Below, piece by piece: positions 6,428-13,126 of a stretch of DNA of 13,126 bases (its first letter is position 1; every line of letters begins with the position of its first letter). The notes below the pieces were generated by a model, which ran no database searches, was not told where the DNA came from, and was given only the letters and a program-made list of their open reading frames with translations. Location of the stretch: NCBI GenBank assembly GCA_030824835.1, contig JAPJRA010000040.1, positions 1 through 13,126 on the forward strand. Reading direction: 5' to 3'. The translations under genes and the position numbers were made by a program. This DNA is from Geminicoccaceae bacterium (lineage in GTDB: Bacteria; Pseudomonadota; Alphaproteobacteria; Geminicoccales; Geminicoccaceae).

Positions 6428-6829
6428 ATGGCGGCCGCAGGGCTGACGGCGGCGCAGGCGATAGCGCGCTATCTGGCTGCGCCGCGCACGCTGCTCGATG
6501 GCCGTGAGGCGCCGCCGTTCGCGGGCGGCTCGCCGTGTTGCGCGAGCTGTGGCGCGCCAGGAGCCCCAGCGGCTGCAACGTGGAATACGGCTTCTCCTGC
6601 ATGCGGCACGAGATCGCCGGCGGACTCGACGTGAAGATGGCGCTGCCGGAGCGTGAAATATTCATCATGGTCGACGACGGCAGCTACATGACGCTGATCA
6701 CCGCGCTGCAGACCCCGATCATGCTCGGCCAGAAGCCGATGCCGACTGTACTCGACAATCGCGGCCATGTGCGCAGCATGGGCGCGGAAGCCGTCGGGGC
6801 CAGAGAACGAACCCAACAAGGTGGGCAAG
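6428..6829 (+). pseudogene. iolD: Remnant of iolD, ThDP-dependent trihydroxycyclohexane-1,2-dione hydrolase
   Basis: A strong GGGGGAGG precedes an ATG at 6428 that opens LTAAQAIARYLAA...DGREAPPFAGG, the start of IolD. After about 30 codons the frame is lost. In the next frame, sequence resumes deep inside IolD: LRELWRARSPSG then NVEYGFSCMRHEIAGGLDVKM, EIFIMVDDGSYM and VLDNRG, which belong to the C-terminal cofactor-binding domain. Roughly 370 codons are missing at the joint (about 6510-6530). Near 6766 a second jump leads to RSMGAEAV, resembling a segment near the IolD C-terminus. The cofactor motif GDGS is mutated to DDGS (6673-6684). IolD is normally over 600 residues and opens the inositol ring to 5-deoxyglucuronate; this copy cannot. 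The remnant fills the gap between iolG and iolE. Its end is approximate. Confidence 0.85.
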
Positions 6830-7726
6830 ATGAGCGTCAAGCTGGGTACCAACCCGATCGCCTGGACCAACGACGACATGCCGGAGCTCGGCGGCGACAC
6901 GCCGCTCGAGACCTGCCTGAAGGAAGCGGCCGAGGCCGGTTTCGTCGGCATCGAGAAGGGCGGCAAGTTCCCGAACGACGCCAAGGAAATGCAGGCTGTC
7001 CTCGGCAAGTACGGGCTCGAGCTCGTCTCGGGCTGGCACAGCGGTGATCTGCGCACGCGGTCGGTCGAGGCCGAGATCGCGGCGATGCGGCCGCATTTCG
7101 AGCTGCTCAAGGCCTGCGGCAGCAAGGTCCTGGTCTGGGCCGAGACCGCCGGCACCGTGCAGGGCCAGCGCGACGTGCCGGTGGCGGACCGGCCGGTGAT
7201 GAGCGAGGCAGAGTGGCCGGGCTATCTTGAGCGCATTGGCCAACTCGCCGACTGGATGGCCGCCAACGGCGTGGCCATGGCTTTTCACCATCACATGGGC
7301 ACGGCAATCGAGCGCGCCGCCGAGGTCGACCGGTTGATGGAGGGTACACCCAACTCGTTGGGCCTGCTGTTCGATACCGGCCACCTCACCTTCGCCGGCG
7401 ACGATCCAGCGCCGGTGGCCAGGAAGTGGGCCAAGCGGATCAACCACGTGCACATGAAGGACGTGCGCCCCGACGTGCTCAAGCGCGTGCGCGAGGAGCG
7501 TTGGAGCTTCCTCGATGCGGTGCTGAACGGTGTCTACACGGTCCCCGGCGACGGCTGCGTCGACTTCGTGGCAGCCCTGCAACCGATCGCCGATGCCGGC
7601 TATAGTGGCTGGCTGATCTGCGAGGCCGAGCAGGACCCGGCCAAGGCCCATCCGCTGACCTATGCCAGGAAGGGCTATGCCACGATCAGGTGCACGGCCG
7701 AGAAGGTCGGCCTGCAGCTCACCTGA
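6830..7726 (+). CDS. iolE: Inosose dehydratase (2-keto-myo-inositol dehydratase)
   Basis: A 298-residue TIM-barrel enzyme of the xylose isomerase-like superfamily, full length for IolE. Characteristic segments are [19 protein letters not shown] at the start, [18 protein letters not shown] (152-158), [27 protein letters not shown] (206-217), FTVPGDGC-like [10 protein letters not shown], and [20 protein letters not shown] near the end. The conserved Glu, Asp and His residues in these blocks bind a divalent metal in the family. It dehydrates scyllo-inosose to a trihydroxycyclohexane-dione, the compound IolD would hydrolyse. The ATG at 6830 begins the family's first strand and is preceded by AAGGTG at about six bases. 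It follows the iolD remnant directly, so the pathway's enzyme before the lost step is intact. Confidence 0.95.
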   Translation: MSVKLGTNPIAWTNDDMPELGGDTPLETCLKEAAEAGFVGIEKGGKFPNDAKEMQAVLGKYGLELVSGWHSGDLRTRSVEAEIAAMRPHFELLKACGSKVLVWAETAGTVQGQRDVPVADRPVMSEAEWPGYLERIGQLADWMAANGVAMAFHHHMGTAIERAAEVDRLMEGTPNSLGLLFDTGHLTFAGDDPAPVARKWAKRINHVHMKDVRPDVLKRVREERWSFLDAVLNGVYTVPGDGCVDFVAALQPIADAGYSGWLICEAEQDPAKAHPLTYARKGYATIRCTAEKVGLQLT

Positions 7727-7752
7727 ACACGACAAACACGGGAGGTCGCGCC

Positions 7753-9252
7753 ATGCCGACCCAGATCCAGCATTTCATCGGCGGCTCGTTCGTGCCCGGT
7801 AAGAGCGGCCGCACGGCACCGGTGTACAACCCGGCGACCGGCGAGCAGGAGGGCACGGTGCCGCTCGCCAGTGCGGCCGAGGTCGACGAGGCGGTGGCAC
7901 TCGCGCGAGCGGCGTTCCCGGCCTGGGCTGCGACGCCACCCTTGCGCCGCGCGCGAATCCTGAATCGCTTCCTGCGACTGCTCGAGGAGAGCGAGGCACG
8001 CATCGCCTCCGCCATCACGGCCGAGCATGGAAAGGTCTATTCCGATTCGGTGGGCGAGCTGGCACGCGGCATCGAGGTGGTCGAGTTCGCGACCGGGGCA
8101 CCGCAGCTGCTCAAGGGCGAGATGACCGAGAATGTCGGCACCCGAGTCGACAGCCACTCACTGCGCCAGCCCCTGGGCGTCGTCGCCGGGATCACGCCCT
8201 TCAACTTCCCGGCCATGGTGCCGATGTGGATGTTCCCGGTAGCGCTCGCCTGCGGCAACTGCTTCATCCTCAAGGTCTCCGAGCGGGTCCCGTCCGCATC
8301 GTTGATCCTGGCCGAGCTGCTCAAGGAGGCCGGGCTGCCCGACGGCGTGTTCCAGGTGGTGCACGGCGACAAGGAGGCGGTTGATGCCATCCTCCACCAT
8401 CCGGGCATCGCCGCAGTGAGCTTCGTGGGCTCCACGCCCGTTGCGAGGTACGTCTACACGACCGCTACCGCCAACGGTAAGCGCTGCCAGGCTCTGGGCG
8501 GGGCCAAGAACCACATGATCATCATGCCCGACGCCGACCTCGACATGGCGGTCGACGCGCTGATGGGTGCCGCCTACGGCGCCGCCGGCGAGCGCTGCAT
8601 GGCGATCTCGGTGGCGGTGCCCGTTGGCGACCAGGTTGCCGATGCGCTGGTCGAACGGCTCGTGCCCAGGATCCGGGCGCTGAAGATCGGCCCCGGCACC
8701 GACCGCGAGGCAGAGATGGGGCCGCTGATCACCGGTGCGCATCTGGCCAAGGTCAGGGGTTACATCGACCAGGGCGTGGCCGCGGGGGCCGAGCTCGTCG
8801 TCGACGGCCGCGATTTCAAGATGCAGGGCTACGAGGACGGCTTCTTCATCGGCGGCTCGCTGTTCGACCGCGTCACCAAGCACATGACCATCTGGCAGGA
8901 GGAGATCTTCGGGCCGGTGCTGTCGATCGCCCGGGCCGGGGACTATGCCCAGGCGGCCGACCTGATTGCCGGCCACCCGTTCGCCAACGGCACGGCCATC
9001 TTCACCCGCGACGGCGACGCCGCGCGCGAGTTCGCGCACCAGGTCGAGGTCGGCATGGTCGGCATCAACGTGCCGATTCCAGTGCCGATGGCCTTCCACA
9101 GCTTCGGCGGCTGGAAGCAGTCGCTGTTCGGCGACCACCACATGCACGGGCCCGAGGGTGTCCGTTTCTACACCCGGCTGAAGACCATCACCTCGCGCTG
9201 GCCCACCGGCATCCGCGCCGGTGCGGACTTCGTCATGCCGACCATGCGGTGA
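7753..9252 (+). CDS. iolA: CoA-acylating methylmalonate/malonate-semialdehyde dehydrogenase
   Basis: A 499-residue aldehyde dehydrogenase of the MmsA/IolA type. TPFNFP supplies the oxyanion Asn151, GERCMAIS supplies the nucleophile Cys282, and EEIFGPVL carries Glu384 of the NAD site. Arg105 ([11 protein letters not shown]) and Arg281, next to the cysteine, match the two arginines that hold the substrate carboxylate in IolA/MmsA and set the family apart from ordinary aldehyde dehydrogenases. The enzyme converts malonate semialdehyde to acetyl-CoA (inositol route) or methylmalonate semialdehyde to propionyl-CoA (valine route). One oddity is that the usual LKPSE cofactor loop reads LKVSE (Val175). 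GGAGGT lies six bases before the ATG, and the gap to iolE is 26 bases, so the genes are cotranscribed. In this context the inositol-type role is likely. Confidence 0.95.
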   Translation: MPTQIQHFIGGSFVPGKSGRTAPVYNPATGEQEGTVPLASAAEVDEAVALARAAFPAWAATPPLRRARILNRFLRLLEESEARIASAITAEHGKVYSDSVGELARGIEVVEFATGAPQLLKGEMTENVGTRVDSHSLRQPLGVVAGITPFNFPAMVPMWMFPVALACGNCFILKVSERVPSASLILAELLKEAGLPDGVFQVVHGDKEAVDAILHHPGIAAVSFVGSTPVARYVYTTATANGKRCQALGGAKNHMIIMPDADLDMAVDALMGAAYGAAGERCMAISVAVPVGDQVADALVERLVPRIRALKIGPGTDREAEMGPLITGAHLAKVRGYIDQGVAAGAELVVDGRDFKMQGYEDGFFIGGSLFDRVTKHMTIWQEEIFGPVLSIARAGDYAQAADLIAGHPFANGTAIFTRDGDAAREFAHQVEVGMVGINVPIPVPMAFHSFGGWKQSLFGDHHMHGPEGVRFYTRLKTITSRWPTGIRAGADFVMPTMR

Positions 9253-9257
9253 ACACC

Positions 9258-10232
9258 ATGAACATCTGCATGGTCGGCTACGGCATGATGGGGGTCTGGC
9301 ACAGCGAGGCGCTGCTGCGGACCGACGCCGTGCTGCACACCGTGGTCGGGCGCCGGCCCGAGGCGGCCAGGGAGTTCGCCCAGCGCTACGGCTATCGCAA
9401 GGTGCAGGGCACGCTGGAGGAGGCACTGGCCGATCCCGAGATCGACGTGGTCATCCTGGCCACGCCCAGCGACCAGCATGAGGTCCAGGCGATCGCCTGC
9501 CTGGAAGCCGGCAAGCACACGCTGATCGAGATCCCGATCGCGATGAGCGCGGCCGGTGCTGCGCGGGTGGTCGCCGCCGGCGAGAAGAGCGGCAAGGTCT
9601 ACGGCCTGTCGCACCCGATGCGTTTTCGCAAGCAGCGCGAGGCCCTGCTCGCCCGCACCCGGGCCGGCGAGGAAACGATCCGCCACATCGCCGGGCGGTT
9701 CTTCATCAAGCGGCTCGTCAACATTGGCGCCACCGGCTACCAGCGCAGCTGGACCGACAACATTCTCTGGCATCATTTCTGCCACTTCGTCGATCTCGGC
9801 CTGTATCTGTTCGACGGTGCCCCGATCCGGCGCGTACAGAGCCATTACGGCCCGTGCCACGAGCGCACCGGCATCCCGATGGAGTGCGTGGTGCTGGTGG
9901 AGACGGAAGCCGACCAGTCGCTGCTGGTGCACGGCTCCTACCACGCGACCTACCGCTTCTATGACAAGCTGATCGTCACCGACCGCGACACGTATTTCTA
10001 CGACATACTTGCCGGTACCTTGCGCACCGGTGAAGGCGAGGTGGCGATCGAGGACGAGCAGACCAACGCCGCGCGGATCATCACCGACTTCATCGCCGCC
10101 GTGCGCGACAACCGCCCGCCCCTGGCCTCCGGCCCGTCGGTGCTGCCGGCGATGCGGGTGCTGCAGCAGGTCCAGGACGAATGGGACGGCCGCTACGGCG
10201 CCCAGTCGATCCCCGGCCGGCCCCTGGATTGA
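9258..10232 (+). CDS. Gfo/Idh/MocA oxidoreductase, LigC-like, lacking the EKP lysine
   Basis: A 324-residue NAD(P)-dependent oxidoreductase. The Rossmann domain opens [19 protein letters not shown]. The family's EKP motif is replaced by EIP (91-93), so the common catalytic lysine is missing. The second domain contains [18 protein letters not shown] (163-180), strongly reminiscent of LigC, the 4-carboxy-2-hydroxymuconate-6-semialdehyde dehydrogenase of protocatechuate 4,5-cleavage, which likewise has EIP and RSWTD...LWHH. A hemiacetal or cyclic aldehyde oxidised to a lactone is therefore a plausible reaction. No other lig-like gene is nearby, so the substrate here is probably a sugar or cyclitol derivative. 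The start at ATG 9258 is preferred over a GTG at 9249 that overlaps the iolA stop; GGTGA at 9248-9252 may serve as ribosome site. Tight spacing on both sides indicates cotranscription. Confidence 0.85.
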   Translation: MNICMVGYGMMGVWHSEALLRTDAVLHTVVGRRPEAAREFAQRYGYRKVQGTLEEALADPEIDVVILATPSDQHEVQAIACLEAGKHTLIEIPIAMSAAGAARVVAAGEKSGKVYGLSHPMRFRKQREALLARTRAGEETIRHIAGRFFIKRLVNIGATGYQRSWTDNILWHHFCHFVDLGLYLFDGAPIRRVQSHYGPCHERTGIPMECVVLVETEADQSLLVHGSYHATYRFYDKLIVTDRDTYFYDILAGTLRTGEGEVAIEDEQTNAARIITDFIAAVRDNRPPLASGPSVLPAMRVLQQVQDEWDGRYGAQSIPGRPLD

Positions 10233-10242
10233 GAGGAGCACC

Positions 10243-11961
10243 ATGACGACCAGGAAAACGCCCGAGCAGCTGCGCTCGCACCGTTGGTTCGGCGTGCACG
10301 ACCTGCGCGCCTTCGGTCATCGCTCGCGGATCCGGCAGATGGGCTACGGGCCGGAGGATTATGCGGGCAAGCCGGTGATCGGGATCATCAACACCTGGTC
10401 CGACATCAACCAGTGCCACGCGCATTTCAAGGAGCGGGTCGAGGACGTCAAGCGCGGGGTGTTCCAGGCCGGCGGCTTTCCGTTGGAGCTGCCGGCCATC
10501 TCGCTCAGCGAGCCATTCGTCAAGCCGACCACGATGCTCTACCGCAACTTTCTGGCGATGGAGACCGAGGAGCTGCTCAGGAGCCACCCGCTGGACGGCG
10601 CGGTGCTGATGGGCGGCTGCGACAAGACCACGCCCGGGCTGCTCATGGGGGCGATCTCCATGAACCTGCCGGCGATCTACGTCCCGGCCGGGGCCATGCT
10701 GCGCGGCAACTGGCACGGCAAGATCCTGGGCTCGGGCTCGGACAGCTGGAAGTACTGGGCCGAGCTGCAGGCCGGCAACATCACGATGGCCGACTGGAAC
10801 GACATCGAGAGCGGCATCGCCCGCTCGGCCGGCATGTGCATGACCATGGGCACGGCCGCCACCATGACCGCCATCGCCGAGGCCATGGGCTTCTCCTTGC
10901 CCGGCGCCTCGTCGATCCCCGCCCCCGATGCCGGCCATCCCCGAATGTGCGCCGATTCCGGCCGGCGGATCGTCGAGATGGTCTGGGAAGACCTCAAACC
11001 GTCCGACATCATGAGTGCCAAGGGCGTCGACAACGCGATCCGCTGCCATCTGGCCATGGGCGGCTCGACCAACGCCATGATCCACGTCGTGGCGATGGCG
11101 CGCCGCGCCGCGATCCCGCTTACCTTGCAGCGCTTCGACGAGCTGGCGCAGCAGATCCCGGTGCTGGCTGACGTGCGGCCGTCGGGCAAGTACCTGATGG
11201 AGGACTTCTTCTACGCCGGCGGGATCAGAGCCCTCCTGGCCCAGCTCGTGGACGAACTCGACCTGGACTGCCCAACCGTCAACGGCAAGACCATCGGGGA
11301 GAACATCGAAGGTGCCGAGGTCTACAATCCTAAAGTGATCCGTACCTTCGCCGACCCGGTGGCCAAGGAGGCCACGGCCATCCTCTACGGCAACCTCGCC
11401 CCCGACGGGGCGGTGATCAAGCCGTCGGCGGCCGACCCGCGCTTTCTCAAGCATACCGGCCCGGCGCTGGCGTTTGAGAGCTATGACGAGATGGCGAAAG
11501 CCGTCGCCGACGAGGAGCTGGACGTCACCGCCGACCACGTGCTGGTGCTCAAGAACGCCGGCCCGGTGGGTGCGGGCATGCCGGAGTGGGGCATGCTGCC
11601 GGTGCCAATCAAGCTGCTCAAGCAGGGCGTGCGCGAGATGATGCGCATCTCCGATGCCCGGATGAGCGGCACCTCCTACGGTGCCTGCATCCTGCACGTG
11701 TCGCCCGAGGCCGCGATCGGCGGGCCTTTGGCCCTGGTTCGGACCGGCGACCTGATACAGGTCGACGTCGAGGCCCGCCAGGTCAACCTGCTGGTGGCCG
11801 AGGACGAGCTACAGCGCCGCCGCGCCGCCTGGCGGCCCAAGCCGCTACCGCCGCGCGGCTATGGGCGGATGTATGCCACCCACATCCAACAGGCCCACGA
11901 CGGCTGCGACTTCGACTTCCTGCTGGGCACCGAGCCGTTACCCGAACCCGAGATTCACTGA
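10243..11961 (+). CDS. IlvD/EDD-family sugar-acid dehydratase (L-arabinonate dehydratase-like)
   Basis: A 572-residue dehydratase. Three cysteines, Cys58 ([11 protein letters not shown]), Cys126 ([10 protein letters not shown]) and Cys199 ([12 protein letters not shown]), are spaced as in the [2Fe-2S] aldonate dehydratases. Lys128, next to the second cysteine, fits the carbamylated metal-binding lysine, and [11 protein letters not shown] (470-480) carries the likely catalytic Ser475. [14 protein letters not shown] and [14 protein letters not shown] are further family blocks. The start [10 protein letters not shown] and the ending with [14 protein letters not shown] match the pentonate/hexonate dehydratase branch more than true dihydroxy-acid dehydratase of branched-chain synthesis. 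It would convert an aldonate into a 2-keto-3-deoxy acid. GAGAGGAG precedes the ATG, and only 10 bases separate it from the LigC-like gene. Linkage with iol genes is unusual. The exact acid cannot be read from sequence. Confidence 0.93.
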   Translation: MTTRKTPEQLRSHRWFGVHDLRAFGHRSRIRQMGYGPEDYAGKPVIGIINTWSDINQCHAHFKERVEDVKRGVFQAGGFPLELPAISLSEPFVKPTTMLYRNFLAMETEELLRSHPLDGAVLMGGCDKTTPGLLMGAISMNLPAIYVPAGAMLRGNWHGKILGSGSDSWKYWAELQAGNITMADWNDIESGIARSAGMCMTMGTAATMTAIAEAMGFSLPGASSIPAPDAGHPRMCADSGRRIVEMVWEDLKPSDIMSAKGVDNAIRCHLAMGGSTNAMIHVVAMARRAAIPLTLQRFDELAQQIPVLADVRPSGKYLMEDFFYAGGIRALLAQLVDELDLDCPTVNGKTIGENIEGAEVYNPKVIRTFADPVAKEATAILYGNLAPDGAVIKPSAADPRFLKHTGPALAFESYDEMAKAVADEELDVTADHVLVLKNAGPVGAGMPEWGMLPVPIKLLKQGVREMMRISDARMSGTSYGACILHVSPEAAIGGPLALVRTGDLIQVDVEARQVNLLVAEDELQRRRAAWRPKPLPPRGYGRMYATHIQQAHDGCDFDFLLGTEPLPEPEIH

Positions 11962-12046
11962 GGCGGAACGCCGTGAGCCGGGGCGATGTGGCAACACGCC
12001 ATAGCTGGGCGTCGACATGACGGCACGGGCTCCATGAAGGCCATCT

Positions 12047-12065
12047 GATTGCGGCCGCAGCAATC
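12047..12065. promoter_or_regulatory. Inverted repeat in the only long gap of the operon, candidate operator or hairpin
   Basis: GATTGC and GCAATC pair perfectly around a 7-base spacer, GGCCGCA, which also forms part of the 10-bp palindrome TGCGGCCGCA (12050-12059). It lies 27 bases before the second dehydrogenase start, inside the 130-base gap. A regulator site or an mRNA processing hairpin is possible. No T-run follows, so it is not a typical terminator. Confidence 0.3.
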
Positions 12066-12091
12066 GGCAACAATACAAGGAGGTACTCGCG

Positions 12092-13102
12092 ATGACAGTC
12101 AATGTCGGGGTCATCGGCGTCGGCATGATCGGCCAGGATCATATCCGCCGGCTGACCAGGGTTCTGGCCGGCAGCGCGGTGGTCGCGGTCGCGGATGCCG
12201 ACGTCGCGCGGGCCAAAAGCGTGGCCGAGAACATCCCGAGCGCCATCGCCCATGCGACCGGCGAGGAGCTGATCAACGACAACGGGGTCGATGCCGTCGT
12301 CGTCACGTCCTGGGGTCCGACCCACGAACCCTACGTGCTGGCCAGCATCGCGGCCGGCAAGCCGGTTTTCTGCGAGAAGCCGCTGGCGACGACGCAGGAG
12401 GCCTGCTGGCGCATCATCGAGGCCGAGATGGCGCATGGTAAGCGGCTGGTGCAGGTCGGGTTCATGCGCCGCTACGACGCTGCCTACAAGGCGCTCAAGG
12501 AGGTGGTGAGCAGTGGGGCCATCGGCACGCCGCTGATGATGCACTGTGCCCACCGCAACGCCTCGGTGCCCTCGCACTACACCAGCGACATGGCCATCAA
12601 CGACACCGCGGTTCACGACGTCGACATCGTCCGCTGGCTGCTCGACGACGAGGTGGCGGCCGCCTCGGTGCTGGTGCCGCGCCGCAACAGCCGGGCCGGT
12701 GACCTGCGCGACCCGATCTATATCCTGTTCGAGATGGCCGACGGCGCGCTCGTCGACGTCGAGGTATCGGTCAACATCGCTTACGGCTATGACATCCGCG
12801 GCGAGATCGTGGGCGAGGCCGGCGTCGCCGAGCTCGCCGAGAGCAATACCGTGTTCGTGAAGCGTGAGGGCTCGTTCGGCGGCCGCGTGCCGGAGGACTG
12901 GCGCGACCGCTTCATCCGCGCCTTCGATACCGAGTTCCAGGAGTGGCTGCTGGCCGCCGCCAACGGCACCGCCACCGGACCCAGCGCCTGGGACGGCTAT
13001 GCCGCCACGGCGGTCTGCGACGCGGCCCTGGAAGCCCTGCAGACCGGGACGCGCAAGACCGTGTCGCTGCGCAAGCGGCCGGACTTTTACGCCAACGCCT
13101 AG
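12092..13102 (+). CDS. iolG: Second inositol 2-dehydrogenase-like Gfo/Idh/MocA enzyme
   Basis: A 336-residue oxidoreductase. The Rossmann start is VGVIGVGMIGQDHIRRL (residues 5-21), CEKP gives Lys96, and the block DMAINDTAVHDVDIVRWLL places Asp171 and His175 at the catalytic Asp-x-x-x-His. HRNASVPSHYTSDMAIND and VNIAYGYDIRGEIVGEAG are typical of the inositol 2-dehydrogenase group common in actinobacteria and rhizobia. This branch differs from the first copy at 5389, which has SRDPAPA in place of HRNASVP. Some relatives use D-chiro-inositol, scyllo-inositol or other cyclic polyols. An unusually strong AAGGAGGT (12077-12084) lies seven bases before the ATG. The 130-base gap and own inverted repeat suggest it may have separate expression. 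The symbol reflects family, not proven substrate. Confidence 0.88.
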   Translation: MTVNVGVIGVGMIGQDHIRRLTRVLAGSAVVAVADADVARAKSVAENIPSAIAHATGEELINDNGVDAVVVTSWGPTHEPYVLASIAAGKPVFCEKPLATTQEACWRIIEAEMAHGKRLVQVGFMRRYDAAYKALKEVVSSGAIGTPLMMHCAHRNASVPSHYTSDMAINDTAVHDVDIVRWLLDDEVAAASVLVPRRNSRAGDLRDPIYILFEMADGALVDVEVSVNIAYGYDIRGEIVGEAGVAELAESNTVFVKREGSFGGRVPEDWRDRFIRAFDTEFQEWLLAAANGTATGPSAWDGYAATAVCDAALEALQTGTRKTVSLRKRPDFYANA

Positions 13103-13126
13103 CTTGCCACGGAAACGGTGCCAGAT

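Noticed and set aside
9249..9257. GTG start for the LigC-like gene overlapping the iolA stop
   Set aside because: The ATG three codons later starts exactly at the first Rossmann strand and has GGTGA upstream. The difference is small and cannot be fully excluded.
8158..9426. Long minus-strand open frame opposite iolA
   Set aside because: It runs across the iolA end into the next gene, has biased composition and no recognisable domain. It is a GC-driven shadow.
10090..11697. Very long open frame on the minus strand opposite the IlvD-like dehydratase
   Set aside because: It is antisense to a clearly conserved gene. Its His/Arg/Gly/Asp-rich composition is the usual product of high third-position GC, and it has no family motif.

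Overview
The window is GC-rich throughout. Its gene families are typical of Alphaproteobacteria: a DUF1344 secreted protein, an Iol-type operon, an IlvD/EDD sugar-acid dehydratase, and a tRNA-Ser with an encoded CCA end. I infer a soil- or plant-associated alphaproteobacterium. The sequence alone does not fix the genus.

Region 1 (1-3593) opens with the C-terminal end of a peptidase T-like M20 enzyme. It converges, across a hairpin, on a LysR regulator. The regulator is divergent from a three-gene set: an AhpD/carboxymuconolactone decarboxylase-like protein, an alpha/beta hydrolase of the haloalkane dehalogenase/epoxide hydrolase type, and an FMN-dependent NADH-azoreductase-like flavoprotein. 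The flavoprotein appears to start at CTG and to lack its usual C-terminus. The set looks like a LysR-controlled module for detoxification or redox stress.

Region 2 (3594-5388) is a gene-poor junction. It holds a collapsed second alpha/beta hydrolase, unassigned debris, a tRNA-Ser(CGA) on the minus strand with a recognisable promoter, a possible remnant reading frame, and a small exported DUF1344 protein.

Region 3 (5389-13102) is a plus-strand catabolic operon related to myo-inositol degradation. Its order is iolG, a wrecked iolD, iolE, iolA (mmsA), a LigC-like Gfo/Idh/MocA dehydrogenase, an IlvD/EDD aldonate dehydratase and, after a 130-base gap, a second iolG-like dehydrogenase. iolB, iolC and a working iolD are absent from the window, and the ring-opening enzyme survives only as fragments inside the operon. 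Either the missing steps are encoded elsewhere, or the operon has been rebuilt for another cyclitol or sugar acid using the dehydratase and the extra oxidoreductases. That is the most interesting possibility here.

I saw no CRISPR array, intact insertion sequence, phage gene or defence system.
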